Below, piece by piece: positions 47,814 through 55,980 of a stretch of DNA of 64,000 nucleotides. Under the pieces are notes generated by a model that worked only from the letters and a program-made list of their open reading frames with translations, made no database searches and was not told the DNA's origin. The stretch's first letter is position 1; each line of letters opens with the position of its first letter. The position numbers were made by a program, and so were the translations under genes. The stretch is from Thalassolituus oleivorans MIL-1 (GTDB lineage Bacteria; Pseudomonadota; Gammaproteobacteria; Pseudomonadales; Oceanobacteraceae): positions 2,897,501 through 2,961,500 of the forward strand of contig NC_020888.1 in assembly GCF_000355675.1 (NCBI RefSeq). The letters are read 5' to 3'.

Positions 47814-48075
47814 AGTTCCAAAAGGTTGGGGATATACTCAGCGACTTCGCCAAAGCCACGCGTAAACTGAAACTTGAAGGTAAAAAACGCAAAGCTAAAG
47901 GGAATAGCGCCAAGTTTTCTGACATGGAAGCGGATCAGGTACAAGCGAAGAAGACCGATGCGCATGGGGCTGAGACGGGAATACACTCACCAGTTGTTAA
48001 AGCTGTGGTCTCTTTTGACGATTTTAAAAACTCCGTTGATGACTTCGATAGTAATCCTCAGTTAGCAGAACAATC
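47814..48075 (+). pseudogene. Toxin module copy 3, right part, with a third truncated tip
   Basis: Continues the module from codon about 300. In contrast to the part left of IS3, this part follows the full-length copy (AAACTTGAAGGTAAAAAACG) rather than the 44-kb copy, so copy 3 is a mosaic. After DAHGAETG (junction near 47980) comes a new tip starting IHSPVVKAVVSFDDF, cut after about 31 codons by the IS66 at 48076. The tip is too short to classify. Confidence 0.85.
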
Positions 48076-48155
48076 GTAAGCGCTCAAACAACCCCACCTA
48101 AAACCCACGCCGAAATCCCTCTAAACTGTCTTCAAATTATTTAACGAGACAGCTC

Positions 48156-48455
48156 ATGACCAAATCGGAACAATGGCAACAACACCTTAATCTCTGGCAC
48201 GAGAGTGGTCTATCCCAAGTCGCCTTTTGTCAGCAGCACAACATAGCCGTTCATAATTTTCAGTATTGGCGTAAACGTTTGTCGCCCAAGACAGAGTCGA
48301 CGAAAACCAAGGCTCTGATCCCTATCACGCTGACGTCTTCGGCTCCGGCACGACTACGATTGGGCTCGCAGGTGTTGATTGAACTGTCAGTCGAGGCCTT
48401 ACCCGATCTATTGGTGGCTCTCAATGATCGAGGGCTTTTGTATGCTTCGGCCTAG
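48156..48455 (+). CDS. tnpA: IS66 TnpA
   Basis: A 99-residue IS66 accessory protein with a helix-turn-helix (SGLSQVAFCQQHNIAVHNFQ, then YWRKRL). It overlaps tnpB. The first 15 codons are repeated in the remnant at 40841-40969. Confidence 0.92.
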   Translation: MTKSEQWQQHLNLWHESGLSQVAFCQQHNIAVHNFQYWRKRLSPKTESTKTKALIPITLTSSAPARLRLGSQVLIELSVEALPDLLVALNDRGLLYASA

Positions 48456-48798
48456 CGCATCGGTTCAGGTGTATTTATACGCAGGCGCGGTGGATATGCG
48501 CAAGTCTATTAATGGCTTGTCCGCTCTGATTGAGCAGGAGTTAGAACTCAACCCCATGATCAATGCGCTGTTCGTCTTTTGTAATCGTAACCGCGATAAA
48601 GTTAAGCTACTGTACTGGGAGCGCAATGGCTTTGTGCTGTGGTACAAACGGTTGGAAAAGCAACGTTTTAAATGGCTAAAGCCGACCGACACTGCATCCC
48701 TTTGCATCGACGGTTATCAACTGAATTTATTATTGGATGGACTGGATATTTTTAATAATAAACCGCATGAAACGCTATTTTACTCTGCTATAAATTAA
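48442..48798 (+). CDS. tnpB: IS66 TnpB (Orf2)
   Basis: A 118-residue protein of the IS66 Orf2 family: VYLYAGAVDMRKSINGLSAL (about 9-28) and LLYWERNGFVLWYKRLEK (about 54-71). I chose ATG 48442, which overlaps the tnpA end, as is usual; the longer frame from 48379 has no family match. Required for transposition. Confidence 0.93.
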   Translation: MLRPSASVQVYLYAGAVDMRKSINGLSALIEQELELNPMINALFVFCNRNRDKVKLLYWERNGFVLWYKRLEKQRFKWLKPTDTASLCIDGYQLNLLLDGLDIFNNKPHETLFYSAIN

Positions 48799-48821
48799 CG
48801 GATTTGGTATAATCCAACCCC

Positions 48822-50453
48822 ATGAAAACACCACCGGCTGATCACTTACCTGACGATATTGTTGCGCTAAAACAACAGCTTTTAGCGCAGAGTCAGTTAT
48901 TGCAATCGCAACAGAATCAGTTGGAAAAAAAAGAACAATTAATTCATCACCATCAAGTACTGTTAAATAAAAAACAATCACGTATCCAGTTTTTGGAAGA
49001 ACAGATCATTCTGTTTAAACAGCGTCAGTTTGGTAAAAGCAGCGAGAAGAGTGATCAGCAAGCCGAATTGTTTGATGAAGTCGAACATGAGAATGATGCC
49101 TCTGCTCCTGAAATCGCAGAGTCCATTGATGCAGAAGTGAGCACCGCAGAATCAGCCTCTGATGCTGTATCGTCTGCGCCTAAAAAAGCCTCCGGCCGTA
49201 AACCTCTGCCTGCGGTATTACCGCGAGTACGTATCGAACACGATCTTGCTGAAGTCGATAAACGTTGTGAATGTGGCTGTGTAAAAACCTGCATCGGTGA
49301 AGACACCAGCGAACAACTGGATATTATTCCTGCTGTGGTTCAGGTGCTCGTTCATGCCCGCAAAAAATACGCGTGTAAGGCCTGCGAAAACGGCGTGCAC
49401 ATTGCTGAACTTCCGAAACAACCGCTTCCTAAGAGCAATGCCAGCCCAGGCTTACTCGCCCACATTGCGGTTGCCAAATATCAAGACGGTTTACCTCTCT
49501 ACCGGATGGAAACCATTTTCAAACGAATGGGCATTCATTTACCGCGTAACACCTTAGCCAACTGGATGATCAAAAGCAGTGAATGTCTGCAACCGCTCTA
49601 TAACCTGCTGAATGATCAACTTCTGGATAGCGACTACATCCACATGGATGAAACTCGGGTGCAGGTGTTAAAAGAACCGGATAAAACGGCCGAAAGTCTC
49701 AGCTACATGTGGGTCCGAAAAACCGGTGATCGAGAACATCCCATCATCTTATTTGATTACGCGAGTAGTCGACGTACAGACGTTGCAGCCTCGCTATTAG
49801 GCGACTATCAAGGCTACCTGCAAACTGATGATTACGCGGGTTATCACCGAATTGGGCAGCAAGAAGGCGTCACAGCATTAGGCTGCATGGCTCATGCTCG
49901 TCGTAAATTTATCGAGGCGCAAAAAGTCAGCCCTAGCCCGAAAGGGAAAGTCAGCAAAGCCGATATGGCGATCACCATGATCAAAGGGCTTTACGCTATC
50001 GAAGCTAGCATCAAAGACCAATCAGCCGAACAAAAATATCAAATTCGACAAGAAAAAAGCCTTCCCCAGCTCAATAAACTCAGAGCTTGGCTGGATAAAG
50101 CGTTGCAACAGACCCTGCCTAAAGGAAAAACGGGCGAAGCGTTAGCCTACCTTGATAAAAACTGGGATAAGCTCACGGTATACATCAGCGATGGCCGACT
50201 GAACATAGACAACAACCCAGTCGAAAATGCCATCAGACCGTTTGCGATTGGACGCAAAAATTGGCTGTTTAGCGATAGTCAACGTGGTGCAAAGGCCAGC
50301 GCCATGCTGTACAGCATAATAGAAACCGCCAAAGCGAATGGACTCGAACCCTACGCGTATTTACGTACGGTACTGACGCGATTGCCGCACTGTGAAACGG
50401 TGGAAGATATTGAAAAACTGCTGCCGGAAAATATAGAACTGGCGGTTATTTAA
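48822..50453 (+). CDS. tnpC: IS66 TnpC transposase
   Basis: The 543-residue catalytic protein. Domains in order: leucine-zipper coiled coil (about 8-65), zinc finger with CECGCVKTC and KYACKACENG (about 148-190), DDE domain (about 200-490; YIHMDETRVQVL with the first Asp, LQTDDYAGYH with the second, VENAIRPFAIGRKNWLFSDS with the Glu) and the IS66 C-terminal tail. Intact, so the element may be active. Confidence 0.94.
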   Translation: MKTPPADHLPDDIVALKQQLLAQSQLLQSQQNQLEKKEQLIHHHQVLLNKKQSRIQFLEEQIILFKQRQFGKSSEKSDQQAELFDEVEHENDASAPEIAESIDAEVSTAESASDAVSSAPKKASGRKPLPAVLPRVRIEHDLAEVDKRCECGCVKTCIGEDTSEQLDIIPAVVQVLVHARKKYACKACENGVHIAELPKQPLPKSNASPGLLAHIAVAKYQDGLPLYRMETIFKRMGIHLPRNTLANWMIKSSECLQPLYNLLNDQLLDSDYIHMDETRVQVLKEPDKTAESLSYMWVRKTGDREHPIILFDYASSRRTDVAASLLGDYQGYLQTDDYAGYHRIGQQEGVTALGCMAHARRKFIEAQKVSPSPKGKVSKADMAITMIKGLYAIEASIKDQSAEQKYQIRQEKSLPQLNKLRAWLDKALQQTLPKGKTGEALAYLDKNWDKLTVYISDGRLNIDNNPVENAIRPFAIGRKNWLFSDSQRGAKASAMLYSIIETAKANGLEPYAYLRTVLTRLPHCETVEDIEKLLPENIELAVI

Positions 50454-50485
50454 ATTGGTAGGTGGGGTTGCTTGAGCGCTTACAT

Positions 50486-50516
50486 TTAAAAGGTGAAAAG
50501 CACAAGCTAGTAGAAG
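50486..50516 (+). pseudogene. Short toxin-module remnant right of IS66
   Basis: About ten codons, LKGEKHKLVEG, match KGEKRELVEA of the toxin module (codons about 202-211), at roughly 24 of 29 bases. Homology then ends. It lies in the wrong order relative to copy 3, which ends in a tip on the other side of IS66. Confidence 0.55.
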
Positions 50517-50674
50517 GCAAATATGAGCAGGTATACCGTGGTGAAATATTTCAAAAGCTTTGGTGCAGATGCAAAAAAAGCAGCCTAAGCTGCTTTAAAA
50601 GTACATCGGGTGCTGTTATCAGGGTGCGTATTCGTTAGCTTTCATACATCCGTTATTGAGGCTAATCATTCATA

Positions 50675-51004
50675 TCATGCGGTCGGCGTAATATTCTTCA
50701 CATTTTTTGCAGTGAAATAGCCAAAACCACCTTCAATATCGCCAACCTCAACGCGGTTAGGCGACAGTGGCGAGCTCTTGATAGCGGCAATGTAAAGGCC
50801 GTGGCTCGCAACTAGATTTTTGTCTACGTCGTAGAAGTGCGGCTGCGAGAAGGCAAATGTCTTTCGCTCGCAATCGCGCTCTAATGTGAGAATGAGTTGC
50901 GCATCCGCAAGCTCAGTCGCACGAGAAAAATTTACATAACCTACACGATAACTCTGATCGAACTCGTACAAAAACTGATCGAGTGTTTGGCGACTAGTGC
51001 TCAT
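50675..51004 (-). CDS. Small hypothetical protein
   Basis: A 109-residue protein with no recognised domain. It has an alpha/beta pattern (VGYVNFSRATELADAQLILT; HGLYIAAIKSSPLSPN) and no signal peptide or membrane segment. It stands alone at the right boundary of the toxin region with about 300 bases of non-coding sequence upstream (51005-51303) that shows no recognisable element. Confidence 0.55.
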   Translation of the reverse strand: MSTSRQTLDQFLYEFDQSYRVGYVNFSRATELADAQLILTLERDCERKTFAFSQPHFYDVDKNLVASHGLYIAAIKSSPLSPNRVEVGDIEGGFGYFTAKNVKNITPTA

Positions 51005-51303
51005 GGCTAAATTTACCTGTATCGGATGCTATCTTGATATCTTTAGGTTTAGCTGCCGAATCAGTACTCCGCAATCGCCGATAACAGAAAACTACAGTAA
51101 AGTTTAAAACGTCATTTTTCCGTTTTTTTCGCTATTAATCAGTAGGTTAAAAACGCTTTGATATGCAGTAATGCAACGATAGTCAGGCGTCAATAAAATG
51201 GTCGGGAAATTACTGTTAACGTTCTGCAATATTTGCAACGGAAATACTTAGCGGGAAACTCCCTATGACGTCACGATCCGAGTGACCCTAAGCGAGCAGG
51301 AGC

Positions 51304-52215
51304 TTACCACAAGCTTACGATGTCCTCGAGGGCCCGGCCTAAATCGTCGTATTCATAACGAAATCCGGATTTTTGCAACTGCGTGGGAAGGGCTTGCTGC
51401 CCTTGCAGTAACAATTCGCTCATTTCACCAAACGCTAGCTTGGCTACCAATGTAGGCATAGGGAAAAGAGTAGGTCGATGCAAGGCTTTGCCCAGTGCTT
51501 TTGTGAACTGGCGATTAGTGGCCGGAGTTGGCGCTATCATGTTAACCGCGCCACGTAAATCACTATCACAGATATGATCAATAGCACGGCAATAATCACG
51601 CATGTGGATCCAAGACAGTACTTGTTGGCCAGACCCTATGACGCCCCCTAAGCCCATTTGAAAAGGCAACCACATGCGCTTGAGCATGCCACCATTAGGC
51701 CCCAGAACTAAACCGGTACGCAGAATCACAGTGCGATTCGAGAGGTCGATCAAAGGCTCAGCCGCTAATTCCCAATCTCTACACAAGGTAGCGGAAAAAT
51801 CACTACCCGAAGGACTATCTTCAGATACGGCTTGCCGGCCGTCAGCACCATCAAAACCGCCGTAGTAGCCAACAGCGGATCCCGTTAAGACGATATCGAA
51901 ATGCTGCCCTGTCGCTTGGGCCCATTCAACCAATTGCTCGGTCAACTGGATGCGACTGCGGCGAATTATCGCTTTTCGAGAATCCGACCAGCGTGCATCA
52001 GCAATGCCTTCCCCGGCCAGATTCACAAGGCGATCATATTGTCCTTCAAGCTGTGCAAGGTCGGAGGCAGTATGCACCATCCCCGACCAACGTTCTTGTG
52101 CCCATTCGGGCCGGCGAGTAAGCACGGTTACATCGTGGCCCTGTTGCCACCAGCGTTCGACTAAGCGACTGCCAATGAATCCAGTACCACCCGTAATCAA
52201 AATCCTTTGCTTCAT
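51304..52215 (-). CDS. TIGR01777-family NAD-dependent epimerase (YfcH/SulA-like)
   Basis: A 303-residue short-chain epimerase-type protein: Rossmann motif ILITGGTGFIGSRLVERW (about 4-21), LVNLAGEGIADARW (about 70-83), the active-site region GSAVGYYGG and a C-terminal DUF1731 domain (about 245-295). ATG 52215 has a perfect AGGAGG 6 bases upstream. The biological substrate of this family is unknown. It follows the acyl-CoA dehydrogenase by 19 bases, so they are probably co-transcribed. Confidence 0.9.
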   Translation of the reverse strand: MKQRILITGGTGFIGSRLVERWWQQGHDVTVLTRRPEWAQERWSGMVHTASDLAQLEGQYDRLVNLAGEGIADARWSDSRKAIIRRSRIQLTEQLVEWAQATGQHFDIVLTGSAVGYYGGFDGADGRQAVSEDSPSGSDFSATLCRDWELAAEPLIDLSNRTVILRTGLVLGPNGGMLKRMWLPFQMGLGGVIGSGQQVLSWIHMRDYCRAIDHICDSDLRGAVNMIAPTPATNRQFTKALGKALHRPTLFPMPTLVAKLAFGEMSELLLQGQQALPTQLQKSGFRYEYDDLGRALEDIVSLW

Positions 52216-52234
52216 CACCGACCTCCTGTACACG

Positions 52235-54004
52235 TTAGAACTCAGCTACATCAAGTGCCATTAAGCTTTCTTTACCGGCTTCTATTTCGGTCAATAAAGA
52301 TTCCGTTTGTGGTAACAGCTTAGACATAAAGAAGTGTGCCGTCTTGATTTTGGCCTGATAGAAATGTGTCTCCGTCGATCCACCAGCCAATTGCTCCTGC
52401 GCAACCTTAGCCATACGGCTCCAGAAATACGCGACTGTCGTTAGAGCAAATAGGCGCAGGTACGGCGTTGCCGCTGCTCCAGCTTGTTCACGATCCATCA
52501 TGCCGTTTTGCATTAACCACATAGTCGCTTTTTGCAGGCGATCTTTAGCAGCTTTCAACTCTGCGACATGTGGGGCATCTGCATAATCTTTCATATACTG
52601 ATCCAGCATAGCAAAGTAACGCTTCACCGGACGCCCACCGGCAATCCCGAGTTTACGCCCTACGAGATCCAGTGCCTGAATACCGTTGGTACCTTCGTAG
52701 ATACGAGTAATGCGAGAATCACGCACATACTGCTCTAGTGGCCAATCCTGAGTGAAACCAGCACCGCCCATTAGCTGCAAGCCATCGTTCGCGCAGAAGA
52801 AACCTTCGTCGGTTAAGAAAGCTTTAACAACTGGCGTTAACAACTGCACCATATCATCTGCTTGCTCACGCTCTTCGGCTGTTTCAGCTTTGTGCGCAAT
52901 ATCCAACTGCAAGTTAGTGAAGTAAGCCATGGCGCGACTGCCTTCGATAGTCGCCTTTTGACGCAACAACATACGGCGTACATCGGGATGCACAATAATG
53001 CTGTCCGCAGGTTTTTCTGGCTCTTGCGGGCCCGCTAATGAGCGCGACTGTAAACGATCTTTGGCAAAGCCAAGCGATGTTTGGTAAGCCGCTTCAGCAA
53101 TACCTAAGCCCTGCAAACCCACCATCAAACGCGCACTATTCATCATCACGAACATAGCTTGTAAACCTTTGTTTGGTTCACCAATCAACCAACCTTTAGC
53201 TTGCTCGAAGTTCATCACGCAGGTAGCCGAGCCTTTGATACCCATTTTGTGTTCTAAACCACCACAAAAAGCTGGGTTGCGGCTGCCGTCTTCTAGGAAT
53301 TTAGGCACCAAGAATAAAGAGATTCCCTTAGCACTGGCCGGCGCATCTGGCAGCTTAGCGAGTACGAGATGAATGATGTTATCCACCATGTCGTGTTCGC
53401 CACCGGTAATCCAAATTTTGGTACCAGAAATCGCATAAGACCCATCCGCTTGCGGCTCAGCTTTGGTGCGAATCAAACCCAAGTCGGTACCACATTGCGG
53501 TTCGGTTAAGCACATAGTGCCGGTCCACTCACCGCTGATTAGTCGCGGTAGATAGGTTTCTTTAAGTTCGTCAGTGCCATAACTGGTCAACGCATTAATG
53601 GCCCCATGAGTTAGACCTGGGTACATACCCAGTGACAAGTTGGCAGAACACACCATCTCTTCAGCTAAGGTGTTTAGTGTATGCGGTAAGCCCTGACCAC
53701 CGTACTCAACTGGCGACGCCAACGCGGTCCAGCCGGCTTCAGCGAATTGCTTGTAAGCTTCTTTGAAGCCTTTCGGCACTGTCACCAATTTTGTTTCTGG
53801 GTCGTATTGGCAGCCTTCTCGATCACCAGACGCATTCAATGGTGCAAGTACGTTTTCTGACAACTTTGCGCCTTCAGTCAGCATCGCATCCATAATTTCA
53901 CGCGTCGCGTCTTCGTAGCCTGGTAATGCAGGCAAAATTTGGTCGCCGTTTAAAACTTCGTACAATACAAATTGCATATCTCGCAGCGGGGCTTTGTAGC
54001 TCAT
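52235..54004 (-). CDS. Acyl-CoA dehydrogenase, long (AcdC-tailed) type, second copy
   Basis: A 589-residue paralogue of the protein at 24686-26482 with the same layout: MCLTEPQCGTDLGLIRTKAE (about 157-176), AISGTKIWITGGEHD, and RDSRITRIYEGTNGIQALDL (about 420-439), followed by the AcdC tail. Paired genes suggest different chain-length ranges. Divergent from the flavoprotein gene at 54199, whose operator repeats lie between them. Confidence 0.93.
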   Translation of the reverse strand: MSYKAPLRDMQFVLYEVLNGDQILPALPGYEDATREIMDAMLTEGAKLSENVLAPLNASGDREGCQYDPETKLVTVPKGFKEAYKQFAEAGWTALASPVEYGGQGLPHTLNTLAEEMVCSANLSLGMYPGLTHGAINALTSYGTDELKETYLPRLISGEWTGTMCLTEPQCGTDLGLIRTKAEPQADGSYAISGTKIWITGGEHDMVDNIIHLVLAKLPDAPASAKGISLFLVPKFLEDGSRNPAFCGGLEHKMGIKGSATCVMNFEQAKGWLIGEPNKGLQAMFVMMNSARLMVGLQGLGIAEAAYQTSLGFAKDRLQSRSLAGPQEPEKPADSIIVHPDVRRMLLRQKATIEGSRAMAYFTNLQLDIAHKAETAEEREQADDMVQLLTPVVKAFLTDEGFFCANDGLQLMGGAGFTQDWPLEQYVRDSRITRIYEGTNGIQALDLVGRKLGIAGGRPVKRYFAMLDQYMKDYADAPHVAELKAAKDRLQKATMWLMQNGMMDREQAGAAATPYLRLFALTTVAYFWSRMAKVAQEQLAGGSTETHFYQAKIKTAHFFMSKLLPQTESLLTEIEAGKESLMALDVAEF

Positions 54005-54093
54005 AACCTTTCCTCTTAACTAATTGTGCTTGTGCTCATTGACAGGAGCGCCGGCATTAACGGTTGTATCTGTGTAGGCGTGCATCATATTTT

Positions 54094-54133
54094 CTATACA
54101 AAAGTTATACAACAATAAAATAAGTGATACAAT
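54094..54133 (+). promoter_or_regulatory. TATACAA-type direct repeats before the renalase-like gene
   Basis: CTATACAAAA (54094), GTTATACAAC (54104) and GTGATACAAT (54124) are direct repeats spaced 10 and 20 bases, on one face of the helix. The motif matches those at 28137-28200 and 55881-55979. CarH/LitR-type MerR regulators are known to bind arrays of direct repeats of about 11 bp. Confidence 0.6.
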
Positions 54134-54198
54134 ATCTGCAATTAATCGGCGGGCAAGTTCCGCAATAAGACATCAGGAACTTGTACAAGAAGGTATTT

Positions 54199-55164
54199 AT
54201 GAAGCGTATCGCAATTGTTGGTGCTGGAATGGCAGGCTTGAGCGCCCTCAGCGCTTTAACCAAACAAGGGCACGTCGTTACCCTATTTGATAAAAGTCGT
54301 GGTTCTGGCGGACGTATGGCGAGCAAAAAAGTTGGCGATGCCTCTTGGGATATGGGGGCACAGTTTATTCGCGCTCATGACGCCAGTTTCATGAAAACCT
54401 TACACGAGTGGCAACATCAAGGTTGGGTCAGTGAGTGGGCGGTCACTCCTCATGTGATCGACGCAGAAGGCATTCGTTTATCGGATGACGAATCCACTCG
54501 TTACGTTGGCGTATCACGAATGACGGCTCTCAGTCGTCAACTACTAGCACCGGCAACCGAGTTTATTCCAAACACTCGTATTGTCAGCTGTCAGCGTACC
54601 GATAGTGAATGGTTACTCACTGACGAAAACGACCAACACTATGGACCCTTTGATAGCTTGATTATCAATACACCACCGCAACAGGCCTTACCATTATTGG
54701 AAAACAGCCATCTCGCCGCAGCAATCAATGATGTAGAGATGTTGCCCTGCTGGACCTTATTGCTGGCATTTCCCGAGCGTATCGACACACCAGTTGATGC
54801 CGCATTTGTGCACGATAGCGCTATTGCTTGGCTGGCCAGAAACAACAGCAAACCACTCCGTGACTCCGGCGAAACTTGGGTTATACAAGCCAGCCACGCG
54901 TGGAGCCAGGAGCAGGTTGATGCGCCACGAGAAGAGGTATTGCACGCCCTAGAGCAAGCTTTTTTTACTGCGTTAGGAGTGCAAGGGTATGCGGTGAGTG
55001 AACACTGGCTGCATCGTTGGCTTTACGCCGTCCCCGCTAAGCCATTGGATGCCGGAGCCTTGTTTGATGCCGACAGAGCCGTGGCTGTTTGTGGCGATTG
55101 GTGTCAGCGCGGTACACTCGAAGGCGCTTGGCTGAGCGGTCAGCAAGCAGCCTCTTATTTTTAA
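54199..55164 (+). CDS. Renalase-like FAD-dependent oxidoreductase
   Basis: A 321-residue flavoprotein with an N-terminal FAD Rossmann motif, IAIVGAGMAGLSALSALT (about 4-21), then VTLFDKSRGSGGRMAS (about 28-43), DMGAQFIRA and a C-terminal GDWCQRGTLEGAWLSG (about 297-312). This pattern fits bacterial renalase/amine oxidase-like NAD(P)-binding proteins, often found near photolyase genes. I chose ATG 54199 with AAGG upstream; the frame from 54181 is not needed. CbiX follows after 30 bases. Confidence 0.88.
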   Translation: MKRIAIVGAGMAGLSALSALTKQGHVVTLFDKSRGSGGRMASKKVGDASWDMGAQFIRAHDASFMKTLHEWQHQGWVSEWAVTPHVIDAEGIRLSDDESTRYVGVSRMTALSRQLLAPATEFIPNTRIVSCQRTDSEWLLTDENDQHYGPFDSLIINTPPQQALPLLENSHLAAAINDVEMLPCWTLLLAFPERIDTPVDAAFVHDSAIAWLARNNSKPLRDSGETWVIQASHAWSQEQVDAPREEVLHALEQAFFTALGVQGYAVSEHWLHRWLYAVPAKPLDAGALFDADRAVAVCGDWCQRGTLEGAWLSGQQAASYF

Positions 55165-55194
55165 ACAACGATATTGCGACAACGGAAAGCTTAT

Positions 55195-55596
55195 ATGACT
55201 ACGCCCGCAGCAACAGTTGCCACCATCTTACTAGCGCACGGCAGCAGCGATGCCAACTGGCTAGCGCCGTTTGATAACCTACTCGCACACATTCGTAGTG
55301 GTCTTGATAGCGAGCGTGTTGAGCTAGCCTACATGGAGTTAGCCGACCCTTCTCTGCATCACCAAGTAGCAACGCTAGCAGCTGCAGGCTACAGCCGAAT
55401 CGACATACTGCCACTGTTTTTTGCCGCAGGTCGCCATCTCCGTAAAGACGTACCAGCCATGCTAGAACAACAGCAGAACGAACTAAAACAACAGGGCTAC
55501 GACCTAGAAATATCGCTTCACAGTCCTGTAGGACTAGAACCAGAAGTTGCCAATGCGATCAGCAATATTGTGATTCGCCGCATTAGCACGCAGTAA
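55195..55596 (+). CDS. CbiX/SirB-family chelatase-like protein
   Basis: A 133-residue single-domain chelatase: ILLAHGSSDANWLAPF (about 11-26) with the metal-binding histidine, and IDILPLFFAAGRHLRKDVPA (about 68-87) with the second. Short CbiX proteins insert cobalt or iron into sirohydrochlorin. ATG 55195 has GGA upstream; the frame from 55174 is an extension without a site. Its pairing with a light-linked operator may connect to tetrapyrrole handling in the light, which is inference. Confidence 0.85.
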   Translation: MTTPAATVATILLAHGSSDANWLAPFDNLLAHIRSGLDSERVELAYMELADPSLHHQVATLAAAGYSRIDILPLFFAAGRHLRKDVPAMLEQQQNELKQQGYDLEISLHSPVGLEPEVANAISNIVIRRISTQ

Positions 55597-55635
55597 TTTC
55601 CACTCGTACTCGTGCACCAGCACAATGAGTACTTT

Positions 55636-55672
55636 GCCGCTGTCATCTTCCACGGAGCAGCGGCTTTTTTTT
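55636..55672 (+). terminator. Intrinsic terminator after cbiX-like gene
   Basis: GCCGCTG (55636-55642) pairs with CAGCGGC (55658-55664) across a 15-base loop, followed by eight T. Confidence 0.8.
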
Positions 55673-55880
55673 CCCTAAAATCCCACCAGCCTAACATCAT
55701 CACAGGCAATCTCTTCCCCTCCCCTTTGTCTAAATCCTATTCCATTAGGCCACTTATTAGTCAGAGCCAACTATGCTGAATCAAGACCTATGTAAGGTGC
55801 TGCTAAACCCAAACTCTAAGCCAATGACACCCTCTTCTATGTACAGCCAACCTAACCTTATCCGCCTAGCGGCCATAAAG

Positions 55881-55979
55881 TTATACAAAATAGAAAAATA
55901 TTGTACAAAATAGTTTGACTTGTAGAAGGTTCAGTGGCCAAAATGATGTTATACAAAACTCGATGCAGGAGTTATACAG
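55881..55979 (+). promoter_or_regulatory. Operator array before the MerR/photolyase/lipid operon
   Basis: TTATACAA (55881), TTGTACAA (55901), a weaker TTGTAGAA (55920), TTATACAA (55949) and TTATACAG (55972, ending 1 base before the ATG). The first two are exactly 20 bases apart and share the extension AAATAG. The last lies between the ribosome site (CAGGAG) and the start codon. Sequence 55673-55880 upstream shows no gene. The MerR gene in this operon makes autoregulation likely. Confidence 0.65.
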
Positions 55980-55980
55980 A

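Larger units (their letters stand above)
48076..50483 (+). mobile_element. IS66-family insertion sequence, complete
   Basis: A 2408-bp element with ends GTAAGCGCTCAAACAACCCC (48076) and its imperfect inverse ending at 50483, carrying tnpA, tnpB and tnpC. The 8 bases on either side (GAACAATC and ATTTAAAA) are not duplicated, whereas IS66 normally makes an 8-bp duplication; the flanks also come from different parts of the toxin module. This points to recombination after insertion. Confidence 0.93.

Noticed and set aside
48379-48441. Longer start for IS66 tnpB
   Set aside because: The extra codons overlap tnpA in another frame and have no family match; ATG 48442 gives the normal protein.
54094-55979. 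Short repeated TATACAA/TTGTACAA units as a CRISPR array
   Set aside because: The repeats are 8-10 bases, irregular, without spacers of constant length, and lie directly in front of genes; they read as operators.
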